The translations under genes and the position numbers were made by a program. 64,000 nucleotides of DNA from Leptospira terpstrae serovar Hualin str. LT 11-33 = ATCC 700639 (GTDB taxonomy: Bacteria > Spirochaetota > Leptospiria > Leptospirales > Leptospiraceae). Position 1 is the stretch's first letter; each line of letters starts with the position of its first letter. The notes under the pieces were generated by a model. It was not told the origin of the DNA. It did no database searches and saw only the letters and a program-made list of their open reading frames with translations. Below are positions 47,787 through 57,507 of this stretch, in pieces. The DNA is taken from contig NZ_AOGW02000018.1 of NCBI RefSeq assembly GCF_000332495.1, positions 126,501-190,500 on the forward strand, in the 5' to 3' direction.

Positions 47787-49204
47787 CAGGCATTACTAAT
47801 TTCGATGGTGTCTACCACCAGTATGTGATCCGTGATCAAAAAATGATTCGGGAAGAAGTAGTTACAAAAAAAAGTAATATTGATTTTCTTTTAGATCCTC
47901 AGTATCCGGTTTGGCTTGTTCGTCATGCCTTTGGACAGGATATGGGAGTTGAAGATTATTCTGAATTAAAAGAAGAGGATTACCTGTCTGAGAATCGAGG
48001 GAAAATCCTATCGTTACACCAGAAAACGGGTATTGTCAGAGACTTGGCATATCATGGATTGCATGTTCCTTTTCATGAAGGCACTTATTCTCATGCAGTG
48101 GGTCCGATTCACGCTGGTATCATTGAACCAGGTCATTTCCGCTTTATAGTGGAAGGTGAGGTGATTCGCCACCTAACCATTCGTTTGGGTTTCCAACATC
48201 GAGGGATTCGTGAAAAAATCCTAGGAAAGGCGATGTCAGAAGTGATGAGTTTTTCTGAAACTATTTCAGGTGATACGAGCGTAGGTTATGCTGTATCCTT
48301 TAGCAAAATCTATGAAGATATGTATGGGATTAAAGTTTCCCAAAATATAGCGTTATTTCGCTCCTTTTTAGTTGAGTTGGAACGAATTGCCGTTCATATC
48401 GGGGATTTAGGTGGGATTTCGGAAGACATCGGGTATTACCCTTTGTATGGGGTTTGTGTAACGGATCGCGGAGCAGCCCTTGGTCTTATGGAAACATGGA
48501 CCGGAAATCGGTTTGGGAAGGCTGCTGTTCGTCCAGGTCGAGCGCGAGTCAACAAACGTATCACCGCAAAACAAGCGAAAGATGCTTTTTTTAACCTTAA
48601 AAAAGTTTATTTCAAACGGGTTCGTCCGCAAATTCTTAGAGCACTTTCTGTATCAACGTTGAAAGAAAGGATGCAAGGTTGTGGTTTTATTTCAGAACTG
48701 GATGTACAGAAAAATGGATTTTTAGGGATGGTTGCGCGAATGGCTGGAGTTGCAGATGATTTGCGAATGGGTAATCCAGATTATCCAGGTTGGACAACAT
48801 TGCCACTGACAGAAGAACATCATCATTATAATGGAGATGTTTGGGCTCGTATGTACATTCGTTATACGGAAATTGAACAATCATTAAAATGGATGGAATC
48901 ACATTTAGAAGATTTAGATTGGGAATCCTTATGGTCAGAAAATGAGAAAGTAAATGGAACCCAAATCGAGAACGTGTGGAAACCGAAAGCTGGAATTTAT
49001 ACGGCAGCAGTGGAAGCTTGGAGAGGACCTCTACTTGTATCATTAGATATTGATAACGAAGGATTAGTAAAAAATTCTTATATTCGCGATCCGTCTGTGT
49101 TGAATTGGCATGCTTTAGAATTAGCGGTTCGTGGAGAACAAGTTGGTGATTTTCCATTGAATAATAAGTCGTTTAATCTTAGTTATGTTGGGTTTGATCT
49201 ATGA
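47774..49204 (+). CDS. HyfG/NuoD-like large subunit lacking the [NiFe] cysteines
   Basis: A 476-residue protein. GPIHAGIIEPGHFRFIVEGE and LTIRLGFQHRGIREK match the hydrogenase-4/NuoD large subunit. Active-site motifs are gone: where hydrogenases have RxCGxC there is SETISGDTSVGY, and the C-terminal DPCxxC is DPSVLNWHAL. The whole protein has only two cysteines, neither in a CxxC. The N-terminal NuoC-like part is reduced to about 95 residues. It cannot be a [NiFe] hydrogenase; it resembles hydrogenase-related complexes (Ehr). Confidence 0.85.
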   Translation: MEKITGITNFDGVYHQYVIRDQKMIREEVVTKKSNIDFLLDPQYPVWLVRHAFGQDMGVEDYSELKEEDYLSENRGKILSLHQKTGIVRDLAYHGLHVPFHEGTYSHAVGPIHAGIIEPGHFRFIVEGEVIRHLTIRLGFQHRGIREKILGKAMSEVMSFSETISGDTSVGYAVSFSKIYEDMYGIKVSQNIALFRSFLVELERIAVHIGDLGGISEDIGYYPLYGVCVTDRGAALGLMETWTGNRFGKAAVRPGRARVNKRITAKQAKDAFFNLKKVYFKRVRPQILRALSVSTLKERMQGCGFISELDVQKNGFLGMVARMAGVADDLRMGNPDYPGWTTLPLTEEHHHYNGDVWARMYIRYTEIEQSLKWMESHLEDLDWESLWSENEKVNGTQIENVWKPKAGIYTAAVEAWRGPLLVSLDIDNEGLVKNSYIRDPSVLNWHALELAVRGEQVGDFPLNNKSFNLSYVGFDL

Positions 49205-50019
49205 ATTTCCTTTATGAGTTAAAAAGTTTTTTTTTCCCGAAGAATGTATTGAATTTTAATACAGCAACTCCTGTTCATCCTACGAGTCGGGGAATCCCGA
49301 TTCCTACGGAAAAGATGCGAGAAGGTTCTGGTTCCATAAGTAAATCAGCGGCAGTCTGTCCTACCAAGGCGATCCGAATTGTATCGGAATCCGAAGTTCA
49401 GTTTGATTATGGCAAATGCCTGCAATGCGGACTTTGTACAGAAGCATCCGATGGCAATCTCCGTGATTCGGGTTTTATTTATACCTTTGCCTTAAGTCGC
49501 GAGGAATTGAAAGTCACTTACGTTTCTGGGCAAATGAAAAAAGTAACTGGCTTACCTTTTCCATTAACTGAAAATCAAAAGCGGTTTCAGGAATTAACTA
49601 AAAAACGTGGTTTTCTTTATAGAGAAGTGGCTGCCGCTGGAAACAATACTGTGGAATCGGAACTAAATGCTTCCTTTAATTCAGTCTTTGACTCGGAAAG
49701 AGAAGGGGTTCGCTGTGTTGCCAGTCCCAAACATGCAGATGCTGTTGTATTTTCGGGTCCCGTGGGTGAGAGAATGGCAGGTCCATTAGAAACTGCTTGG
49801 GATGTGATGAGTGAGCCCAAAGCTCTCATCGCCTGCGGAACTGAGGCTGTGAGCGGAGGATTGTATCCTATGGGCAAACTTCCGAAGGAACCAGATCTTT
49901 ATATTTCAGGAGATCCCCCTAGACCCGACGTCATTCTGCAAGGATTTCGTCTTTTAATGGGAAGATTTTCCTTCCAGTTTCAAGAGGCGCTTCACAAAAT
50001 TTTAGAGAATGAAAAATAA
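49201..50019 (+). CDS. Fused ferredoxin/NuoB-like small subunit with lost cluster ligands
   Basis: A 272-residue fusion of a HyfH-like ferredoxin domain (about residues 30-100) and a HyfI/NuoB-like domain (about 150-260). In the ferredoxin part C53, C73, C76 and C79 remain, enough for one [4Fe-4S] cluster; the other four positions are S43, I46, S49 and S83. In the NuoB part the CxxC is absent, GACA is GTEA (E215), and GCPP is GDPP (D238); C212 lies nearby. The proximal cluster is therefore probably missing. It overlaps the large subunit in an ATGA junction. Confidence 0.8.
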   Translation: MNFLYELKSFFFPKNVLNFNTATPVHPTSRGIPIPTEKMREGSGSISKSAAVCPTKAIRIVSESEVQFDYGKCLQCGLCTEASDGNLRDSGFIYTFALSREELKVTYVSGQMKKVTGLPFPLTENQKRFQELTKKRGFLYREVAAAGNNTVESELNASFNSVFDSEREGVRCVASPKHADAVVFSGPVGERMAGPLETAWDVMSEPKALIACGTEAVSGGLYPMGKLPKEPDLYISGDPPRPDVILQGFRLLMGRFSFQFQEALHKILENEK

Positions 50020-50024
50020 GGTGC

Positions 50025-51257
50025 GTGGATTTAGAAAAAGAAGAAATCGTTCGTGTCCTGGTCTTAGAACCCCAAAAGAAATCGTATGATACCATGTCCC
50101 AACTGCTCAGTGAGTGGTTTGGGGATTACATCGAACTAACTTGGCGCTCCGTTTTCGAAAACGGAGCTGAGGAAATAAAAAAAGCTCAATATGATCTTTT
50201 AATTACTGAAATCCAATTCCCTGATCTCGAAGATTCACCTGAATCTGTTTTAGAAACCATTATGGATTTAGCAGGTCCATCAGAACTTCCTGTGGTTGTG
50301 TTTACAAAAGCCGAAGGGAAACAACTACCAATCCATGCTTTTCAATTAGGAATCAACGAATACTTCGGCAAACGAAGGTTAAAGAAAAATGTATTGGAAC
50401 ATAGGTTTAGGAATTTATTCCGGGAAATTTATCGCAAAAAAGTAGTCTCCATCCAAATGGACGACAGCTTAAAAAGATTCCAAGATCTTTATGGGATGAA
50501 CCAATCAGAGATTCAAGATTTGAATACGATGGTGAAAAAATTCAAAAAGGAATTGGAGAAAGAATACGAAGAAAAACTAAATCTCGAAACCGAAAAAAAG
50601 AAAATGCAGAATGTTTTCGGTATGTATGTAGATCCCATTATCGTTGAAAGTTTAATGAACAATACACTTTCCCTTGATCAAAAAGGAAAGGAACAAGAAG
50701 TATCTGTTTTGTTTTCGGATATTCGAGGTTATACGACCTTATCGGAAAAAATGAAACCAGAACAAGTGATTTCATTTCTCAATGAATACTTTACTGCAAT
50801 GACTGAGGTGATTTTGGGTTATGGTGGAATGATAGATAAATACATTGGTGATTCCATCATGTGTTTGTTTGGTGCCCCTGTTTTCCAAGAGGATCATAGA
50901 CAAAATGCATTAGATTGTGCTGTAGAAATGGTGCAAGTGTTTGAACTTTGGCAACCTAAATGGCAACAAATCTATGGATTCACGCCACAAATTGGGATTG
51001 GTTTGGCTTCCGGAAAGGCCATTGTAGGAAACGTCGGATCATTTCAAAAACTTTCTTATACAGCTGTGGGGGATACGGTCAATATGGCGAGCCGATTGGA
51101 ATCAATTGCAAAGCCAATGGAAGTGTATGTATCAGAAGGTTTGTATAATTTTCTTCCTGAAGAGTATGCCAATAAATACAAATATGAAGAATTGGAACCA
51201 GTGAAGATCAAGGGTAAAGAAGGGTTACACCGAATTCTCAGTGTAAAACCCATCTAA
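50025..51257 (+). CDS. Class III adenylate cyclase with a degenerate receiver domain
   Basis: A 410-residue cytosolic protein. A receiver-like domain (residues 8-130) has Glu62 in place of the phospho-acceptor Asp (LLITEIQFP). A coiled coil (about 150-200) leads to a cyclase domain. Metal ligands D232 and D276, adenine-selecting K272 (in DKYIGD) and the Asp of YTAVGD, and the transition-state Asn and Arg in NMASRLES are all intact, so cAMP synthesis is expected. GTG 50025 lies 5 bp after the small-subunit stop, with AAGG close upstream, so it belongs to the same operon. Confidence 0.86.
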   Translation: MDLEKEEIVRVLVLEPQKKSYDTMSQLLSEWFGDYIELTWRSVFENGAEEIKKAQYDLLITEIQFPDLEDSPESVLETIMDLAGPSELPVVVFTKAEGKQLPIHAFQLGINEYFGKRRLKKNVLEHRFRNLFREIYRKKVVSIQMDDSLKRFQDLYGMNQSEIQDLNTMVKKFKKELEKEYEEKLNLETEKKKMQNVFGMYVDPIIVESLMNNTLSLDQKGKEQEVSVLFSDIRGYTTLSEKMKPEQVISFLNEYFTAMTEVILGYGGMIDKYIGDSIMCLFGAPVFQEDHRQNALDCAVEMVQVFELWQPKWQQIYGFTPQIGIGLASGKAIVGNVGSFQKLSYTAVGDTVNMASRLESIAKPMEVYVSEGLYNFLPEEYANKYKYEELEPVKIKGKEGLHRILSVKPI

Positions 51258-51276
51258 TCAAGGTTTGATTTTATCT

Positions 51277-52119
51277 CTAAAGAGTGCTGCAAAACTGATA
51301 CAATTCGTTTGATTTCAGTTTTTCATCTTTTATTGCCAAAAATGTTTTTCGGTCTTCTATCTCAAGGCCTAGAGTTGATTTGTATTCTTCAAATTTTTCC
51401 TCTATGCCTGGTTCTTGTTTCCCATGTCCTGTAAACTTAGCAATCACGCCGGCAAATCCAATGATTTGTCCGAGAGCCGATTGTTCGTTAACTGGTTTGG
51501 AAAGGTCTTCAATGGACGTGATGATAATGTTTGGCATCTTCCAAAGTTTTGCTGCGGCACTTCCAATTTCATAAGAATCCACACCAAAAGATTTTTTCTC
51601 GAGGGAAATCAAAGTAACATCAGAGGTTTGGAATTCTGTAAGCACTTCTACATATTTTGTTCTGTCAATGGTATTGAGCACAATTCGTCCGAGGTCTTGC
51701 ATAAGTCCGCAAGTGATAGCAAGTTCTGCTTCTTTTTTGAATTTCTTTTCTTCACAGAGGATTTGAGCAAAAATTCCCTTGGCAACAGAATGGTCCCAAA
51801 CTTCATCTCGAAATTTTTTATAATTACCTTGGCTAAAAAGCGAGTCGGTCATAGACATCGCTACCATACTTCGCACCGTTTTGAATCCCAAACGAGTGAT
51901 GACCTGTTTCATATTGGCTACAGGATTTCCTCTTGAGAAAAATGGGGAGTTCGCAAGTTTCAGAAGCCTTGCCACAAGCACTTGGTCAGACTGGACTTTT
52001 TTTTCTAACTCACCGAAGGAGAGTTCGTTATCGTCATCTAGGGAAAGTACGGAGAGTAAGACTGGCGGTACAATCGTCAGGTCTTTGATTTTGGAAAGGT
52101 ATTCTTCTACAGTTGCCAT
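51277..52119 (-). CDS. HDOD-domain protein
   Basis: A 280-residue protein with an HDOD domain over most of its length: FSRGNPVANMKQVITRLGFKTVRSMV and QDLGRIVLNTIDR. HDOD proteins resemble HD phosphohydrolases without the metal site and act in signalling. It is the last of three minus-strand genes (RNA methyltransferase, SpoIID lipoprotein, HDOD) with short gaps. Confidence 0.85.
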   Translation of the reverse strand: MATVEEYLSKIKDLTIVPPVLLSVLSLDDDNELSFGELEKKVQSDQVLVARLLKLANSPFFSRGNPVANMKQVITRLGFKTVRSMVAMSMTDSLFSQGNYKKFRDEVWDHSVAKGIFAQILCEEKKFKKEAELAITCGLMQDLGRIVLNTIDRTKYVEVLTEFQTSDVTLISLEKKSFGVDSYEIGSAAAKLWKMPNIIITSIEDLSKPVNEQSALGQIIGFAGVIAKFTGHGKQEPGIEEKFEEYKSTLGLEIEDRKTFLAIKDEKLKSNELYQFCSTL

Positions 52120-52181
52120 TCGGATAGGGACCTAAAGTCAGAATCTAGAATGATGAGACTAAGGAAACCAAAATCTCCCCA

Positions 52182-53309
52182 CTATCTGGCAACTATTCTT
52201 GCGAATTCGATTCCTTTGAAATAGTGTTGTAGGATCTCTTTGTGGTTGAATTGGCTTTTTGCCATAGCAAAACTTCCCCATTGGGACATTCCTACCCCAT
52301 GACCAGAACCCAAACCCTTAACAAAATAATCCCCTGACTCTTCCTTACGGATTCCAAAACGAGTGGACCTAAGTTTCGTTGCACCGATTTTTTTACGAAA
52401 CTCGGTAGCTTTGATTTTTTTGGATCCAGAACTTCCAATGATTTCCATTTCATTGACTCGAGAAGAAGGAAATCGACTGGATACAATGATATCCTGGATT
52501 TCACCAACACCTAAGTATTGCAAGTTGGTGTTCACGTAATCAGGTTTCCATTTTTCTTCCCAGGAATACTGGTCTCCATCTTTGTCATACTCGGAGGGAA
52601 CTGGTTTTAAGTATTCTACAGGACTTCCCCAAACATTAATTGGGTCTTCTGTGTACCCACCAGCATTGGAATGGAAAAAACTTTGGATAGGTTGTCCTTT
52701 GTGAATGAGGATAAGACCTTCTGTTTCAAAAACTGCTTCTGTAGTATTTCTATGTTCTTTGTTTTTTCCTTTGTATACTTGGGTGTTTGTGGATGTATCA
52801 ACATCAAACTCTTGTTTTTTGCGATTTAACATCTCTCGCACCACGTAAGTTCTTGCACAAACTGCTTGTGCTTTGAGCGCTTCTTTGGGCCAAGAGGCAC
52901 TGACTTCTGAAGGAACCACAGATAACAGATATTCTTCGATGGGAACTAAATTGATGATATATACTTTTCCATCCACCGGTTTGAGTAATACGGATCCACG
53001 GTAACTCACACCTTTATATTCTAAAAAATGCGAACCACTTTGGATCGAAATCGGAGCTTTGAGTGCGGTTGCGTTTAAGGAAAGAAAGTCATATGCTTTT
53101 TTTATGATAAGGTCATTGGCATCACGTACAATGATTTCCCCTGTCGATTTAAAAGTTTCTTCATCGGTGGCATAACCAAGAAAAACTCTGACAGGTTTGG
53201 ATTTGAAGTTGGATTCTTCCGGCGCCCAATTGGTCACCATCACACTCGCACAACCGATTTGCCCTAAAATAACAAGACAGATAAATAAAATCGATTTTTG
53301 AATCTTCAT
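52182..53309 (-). CDS. SpoIID/LytB-domain lipoprotein
   Basis: A 375-residue protein. The signal MKIQKSILFICLVILGQIGC ends in a lipobox-like Cys20. The SpoIID domain is clear: VPSEVSASWPKEALKAQAVCARTYVV, FHSNAGGYTEDP and GLGSGHGVGMSQWGSFAMA. SpoIID-type enzymes are peptidoglycan lytic transglycosylases acting on denuded glycan. I chose ATG 53309, preceded by GAGGG, over an upstream in-frame start that overlaps the methyltransferase gene. Confidence 0.87.
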   Translation of the reverse strand: MKIQKSILFICLVILGQIGCASVMVTNWAPEESNFKSKPVRVFLGYATDEETFKSTGEIIVRDANDLIIKKAYDFLSLNATALKAPISIQSGSHFLEYKGVSYRGSVLLKPVDGKVYIINLVPIEEYLLSVVPSEVSASWPKEALKAQAVCARTYVVREMLNRKKQEFDVDTSTNTQVYKGKNKEHRNTTEAVFETEGLILIHKGQPIQSFFHSNAGGYTEDPINVWGSPVEYLKPVPSEYDKDGDQYSWEEKWKPDYVNTNLQYLGVGEIQDIIVSSRFPSSRVNEMEIIGSSGSKKIKATEFRKKIGATKLRSTRFGIRKEESGDYFVKGLGSGHGVGMSQWGSFAMAKSQFNHKEILQHYFKGIEFARIVAR

Positions 53310-53358
53310 AGTACCCTCGTTTCTATTTTCGGTGGAATTCCAAAAATGGTGAAGGGAA

Positions 53359-54678
53359 TTATGAAGACTTTCTCTGAAAGAAAAGCACTGATTCCGTATG
53401 AGGAGTGTGAGGGTAGGGATCGATGAGGATTCCGTCAACAAAGTCATATTGAGTAAGAAAGACCGATACATCTTCTTTTTGGGAATATGGATTACAGGAG
53501 ACATAGAAAACGTATTCTGGCCCAAAATCTCGAATCCATTGGGTTACCAATTTACCAGCACCAGCCCTTGGTGGATCCAAAATCAAAGTAGCATTTTCAT
53601 TATGTTTTAAAAGTTCGGTGGACATAAACAAATTGGCTATTTGGAAAGAATGAGATTTATCCGGGTAATTTTCCTGAAAAGTTTTGGTAGCAATTTCAAT
53701 AGAAGATTCTGTAAGTTCGTATCCATCCACATTTTGAAACGAATCCCCGTATAACAAAGAAAAGAAACCATTCCCACAAAACAAATCGATAAGATTTTCG
53801 CAAGATTTTGGCAATCTATCTTTGATAAAAGTTAAAATCGGTAAAAAACCATTCGGATTAGGTTGGAAAAAAGAATCAAAAGGTATTTGAAAGTTTTGTC
53901 CTAGAACATTTTCCGTAAAAGTAGATTTTCCTCGTAAAACTTCCGGCCGTCCAAAAGCAGATACTTCCGATTTAGGCCTGTTATAACAAAAGAGTAATGA
54001 TTCTTGTGACAATGAATCTAAACAGAGTTTACGAAAACTTTCCATTGAAGGATGTGATTCATATCCTTCAGTAAAAGTAAAAATCAAAATTCCATCGTTT
54101 GTGTTTTGTGCTTTTCTGATGGTGAGATATTTTAAGCCACCTTCTTCTGACCTTCTGTCCCAAATGACTTCAGGCATTTTGTTGAGTACAATTTGTACGT
54201 CTTTTAATGCAGTATTGGCCCAGTTAGACTGGATGGAACAAGTAGTGATGGGAACTACTTTGCGAAAATTTCCCCTTTGTCTTTGTCCAATGACCGGTCC
54301 AGGAAATACAGAAAAATCCATACGAGACCTGTACTCGTAAATTTGTTCCGAAGGAATGGGTTTGATCGTGATTCCTAAATTTTTTTGAAAGGCAGCGAGT
54401 ATGGGTGTAAATTTTAGTTCTAATTGTTCAGTGTAGTTTATGTGTTGGCCCGTACATCCACCACATTCACCAAATACATTACATTTTACTAATTTCCAAT
54501 CATGATTACGAATGGTTTCCTGGATCCGTAAAGACCTTTGTCTTGGCCTTCGTTTGACATATTCCACGTGCAGTTCATCGCCAGGATAAACAAAGAAAAT
54601 ATTCACCTTTTTTCCGTTAGGTGCAGTGACGATTCCAGAAAAATCGGAATCTAAACTTTCCACAATGACTTTGTCCAA
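53359..54678 (-). CDS. RumA-type 23S rRNA (uracil-5-)-methyltransferase family protein
   Basis: A 439-residue class I methyltransferase. An N-terminal TRAM domain (residues 1-55) precedes the Fe-S cysteines C66, C72 and C75 (CNVFGECGGC) with a fourth near SC in ITTCSIQSN. The SAM site is DLFCGNGFFSLLYG and the catalytic Cys lies in YVSCNPYSQ. It should make m5U in 23S rRNA or tRNA using SAM. RlmC, RlmD and TrmA cannot be distinguished here. Confidence 0.85.
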   Translation of the reverse strand: MDKVIVESLDSDFSGIVTAPNGKKVNIFFVYPGDELHVEYVKRRPRQRSLRIQETIRNHDWKLVKCNVFGECGGCTGQHINYTEQLELKFTPILAAFQKNLGITIKPIPSEQIYEYRSRMDFSVFPGPVIGQRQRGNFRKVVPITTCSIQSNWANTALKDVQIVLNKMPEVIWDRRSEEGGLKYLTIRKAQNTNDGILIFTFTEGYESHPSMESFRKLCLDSLSQESLLFCYNRPKSEVSAFGRPEVLRGKSTFTENVLGQNFQIPFDSFFQPNPNGFLPILTFIKDRLPKSCENLIDLFCGNGFFSLLYGDSFQNVDGYELTESSIEIATKTFQENYPDKSHSFQIANLFMSTELLKHNENATLILDPPRAGAGKLVTQWIRDFGPEYVFYVSCNPYSQKEDVSVFLTQYDFVDGILIDPYPHTPHTESVLFFQRKSS

Positions 54679-54724
54679 TGTTTTCTACTTGCCAGTTCCT
54701 TTTGATTTTTATAGGATTTCCGAC

Positions 54725-56785
54725 ATGGTTTTTTCGAAAAGACTCTTTTCTTTCCTTCTCAGCTTCCTTACCTTTACGGGATTTCTCTCAAGTTTATCCG
54801 CCCAAGTCCTCCTCACCAACCAAATTTTGGACTTAAGGTCCGAGACTTCATTTGGGCAATCCGTACATAAATGGAGTTTCAAACCAGGAGACTCTCCACT
54901 TGTCACTGAAGATAAGGAAGACGACCTCTATTTAGATGAAGAAAACGGACAAACCAAAGCCTTACGTTTTGCCCATGCCCAACCAGTTTTGGAAGAATCT
55001 GTTCGAAATGGTTGGATTTCCGGATTTCAAGTGCAAACTGCTTGGGATAAAGTGCGCGATGGGGATGGGGAATTTTATTTTCCTGACTTCAAACAATTCC
55101 AAGAATCGTACAAAGGATATGCTTGGTATAGAACCGAAATCCAAATTACCGAAGAAGACATTCGTTCAAAATTCAAATCTAGAAATCTAACGGTTCGGCT
55201 GGGTCAAATTAGCCAAGCCGATGCAGTTTATTGGAATGGAAAATTCATTGGGGGAACTGGTCTTCATTTGGATACAGAAGAAAATACTGTTTTGGATGAT
55301 AAATCACTCTATAGCGATAAAATTCGATTTTACGATATCCCGATAGACCAACTCAAAACAGACGAACCCAATGTGCTTGCTGTAAGAGTTTATGCAAAGT
55401 ATCCTTTGAGTCCAGGATTGAGCCATGATAAATTTTATGTATCCTCCGTGAAATATTCAGAACGAGCGGAATACTGGAACGATTTTAAAAAAATTTTCGT
55501 GATCGTACTTACATTGTTACTTGGTAGTTTTTATCTATACTGGCAATTTCTTTTCCGAAACGAAGATGATGCAACCATATACTTTGCATTAGGTTCTATT
55601 TTCATGGCATTGAATACTTTATTTCAAAGTCAAATTATCTATTCAATTCTTGGTGATGGATTCTGGATTAAAAAAATAGAATACTTGGCTTGGATTGGGC
55701 TTGTTCATTTACTTTTCAATTTTATCGTTCGATTTGCTCATGTGAGACAAGGTTGGATCAAAATCACGAATAGATACATTGATTTTGCGGGCCTAGGTTC
55801 TGTTCTTGTAGTTCTTTTCTCGCCAAATTTCTTTTTTCTATCTAAGTTTTTTTTCAGTTGGAGTTTTGTAACCATCGTACTTGGTGGTGCTTTGTTTTAC
55901 ATTATTTTTCTGGGAAGAAAGATTCCATCTATGGGAACCGTATCGCTCGGATTTTTTGCCTTCACTACTCTCATTCTCAATGATATCTTTGTGGAAATGC
56001 AATGGGAATGGTATCCAAGCCATACCTATTTAAAGGATTATGCCTTTGCTGCGTTTTCTGTTTCCGTTGCTCTATCGATTGTTAAAAATATGATCGATTC
56101 GAGGCGACTTGTAGAAAAACAAAGAGAAGAAAAAGATAGGCTCTCGAGATATTTTTCCCCCGCAGTGATGGAAACCATTGTTGCTGATAGTATTAAGTTA
56201 GGTGGAGAAGAAAAAAACATTGCTACATTATTCTCTGATATCGTTGGATTTACAACTTTTGCTGAAAAAAATCCACCAGGGGTTGTCCTTCAAAGTTTAA
56301 ACACAATTTTTGAATCCTTATCGGAATTGATTTTTCATTATTCTGCCACCTTAGATAAGTTTATCGGAGATGCCATTATGGCGTTTTGGGGTGCTCCTAA
56401 ACAAACAGAACTAGATGCTTACCATGCCATTGCTTGTGCTGTTGATATGCAGAAAAAAATGGAAGAGATCAATGAGGAATTAGGAGTCCCACCTGGTACG
56501 TTTCGTCTGAGAATTGGTGTGAATTTTGGAGAAGCCATTGTAGGTAATATAGGATCTGTCAAACGTATGGACTATACTGTCATTGGGGATGCAGTGAACA
56601 CGGCAGCTCGGTTAGAAAGCCATGGAATTCCAGGAAAGGTGGCTGTATCGGAGGCAGCATTTCTTGCCGCGGGTGGTAGTGAATACATTGAATATGAAGA
56701 CACTAAAGAACTCACTCTTAAAGGGAAAGCAGAACCGGTCAAAGTGTACTTTGTGACCAAAGTGAAACCAAGGCCAGTTGTTTAA
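54725..56785 (+). CDS. 7TM-DISM membrane receptor with class III adenylate cyclase
   Basis: A 686-residue receptor cyclase. Signal peptide (1-26), an extracytoplasmic jelly-roll domain (about 60-250) with RLGQISQADAVYWNGKFIGG, seven helices (about 255-460), then a cyclase domain. D505, K545 (DKFIGD), D549 and the Asp of YTVIGD are intact, as are Asn and Arg in NTAARLES. It should make cAMP in response to an external ligand. AGGA lies 8 bp before ATG 54725, which I prefer to an in-frame start inside the divergent methyltransferase gene. It converges with alkD by 4 bp. Confidence 0.87.
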   Translation: MVFSKRLFSFLLSFLTFTGFLSSLSAQVLLTNQILDLRSETSFGQSVHKWSFKPGDSPLVTEDKEDDLYLDEENGQTKALRFAHAQPVLEESVRNGWISGFQVQTAWDKVRDGDGEFYFPDFKQFQESYKGYAWYRTEIQITEEDIRSKFKSRNLTVRLGQISQADAVYWNGKFIGGTGLHLDTEENTVLDDKSLYSDKIRFYDIPIDQLKTDEPNVLAVRVYAKYPLSPGLSHDKFYVSSVKYSERAEYWNDFKKIFVIVLTLLLGSFYLYWQFLFRNEDDATIYFALGSIFMALNTLFQSQIIYSILGDGFWIKKIEYLAWIGLVHLLFNFIVRFAHVRQGWIKITNRYIDFAGLGSVLVVLFSPNFFFLSKFFFSWSFVTIVLGGALFYIIFLGRKIPSMGTVSLGFFAFTTLILNDIFVEMQWEWYPSHTYLKDYAFAAFSVSVALSIVKNMIDSRRLVEKQREEKDRLSRYFSPAVMETIVADSIKLGGEEKNIATLFSDIVGFTTFAEKNPPGVVLQSLNTIFESLSELIFHYSATLDKFIGDAIMAFWGAPKQTELDAYHAIACAVDMQKKMEEINEELGVPPGTFRLRIGVNFGEAIVGNIGSVKRMDYTVIGDAVNTAARLESHGIPGKVAVSEAAFLAAGGSEYIEYEDTKELTLKGKAEPVKVYFVTKVKPRPVV

Positions 56786-57507
56786 ACAAATGATTTTTGA
56801 GACAACCAAAACTTTCTTTCCGATTCCGGAAGTTTTTCTATGGAATAACGAAGCATAGTTCTTGGCATTTTAGAAACATGAGACGTTAAGAAATTTTTTA
56901 ATATCTTAGGGTCTCTATTCCCAATTTCACGTAACATCCATCCTGTGGCTTTGTGGATTAGATCGTGTTTATGCGTTAAATAAACTTCACAGTAACGTAA
57001 AGTATCTTTAAAGTCACCTTTCCTAATAAAATAAAAAGTGCTGAGAATCGCAATTCGGTTCTTCCATAGATTTTTCGATTTTTGAAATTGATATAGTAAC
57101 TTCCGATTGCGTTTAAACAAATAAGCTCCAAGAATTTTGTCTGCACTAGAATCTACCAAATCCCAATTGTTGATGAATTTTATATAGCGAAGATAAAAGT
57201 CTACAATTGCTTTTTGTTCTAATTCTGACGTTGTTTTTGAGCCGAATTTTAAAACCAAAATGAAAATAGTGGTGAGCCGAACTTCATGGAAAGTAGATGT
57301 TATGAGTGATTCTAATGATTTTAAATCTATATCTTTATAGTATTTTTTAGCAATTTGTCTTTGAATGGGGACAGTGACTCCTAAGAACTTGTCACCTTCA
57401 CCATATTCTCCTGGTCCAACTTTAAAGAATTTGGGAAAGAATTCCGCCTTTTCTTTGTTACCTGCTTTTTTTAAATCAGAAAGTATGTTCTCTTGTATTG
57501 ATTTCAT
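56782..57507 (-). CDS. AlkD-like DNA alkylation repair protein
   Basis: A 241-residue all-helical HEAT-repeat-like protein. EYGEGDKFLGVTVPIQRQIAKKYY and NWDLVDSSADKILG match the DNA alkylation repair family (AlkC/AlkD), whose members excise alkylated purines without base flipping. It overlaps the clpS gene in a 4-bp junction and is the last gene of the phr-clpS-alkD operon. Confidence 0.85.
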   Translation of the reverse strand: MKSIQENILSDLKKAGNKEKAEFFPKFFKVGPGEYGEGDKFLGVTVPIQRQIAKKYYKDIDLKSLESLITSTFHEVRLTTIFILVLKFGSKTTSELEQKAIVDFYLRYIKFINNWDLVDSSADKILGAYLFKRNRKLLYQFQKSKNLWKNRIAILSTFYFIRKGDFKDTLRYCEVYLTHKHDLIHKATGWMLREIGNRDPKILKNFLTSHVSKMPRTMLRYSIEKLPESERKFWLSQKSFV

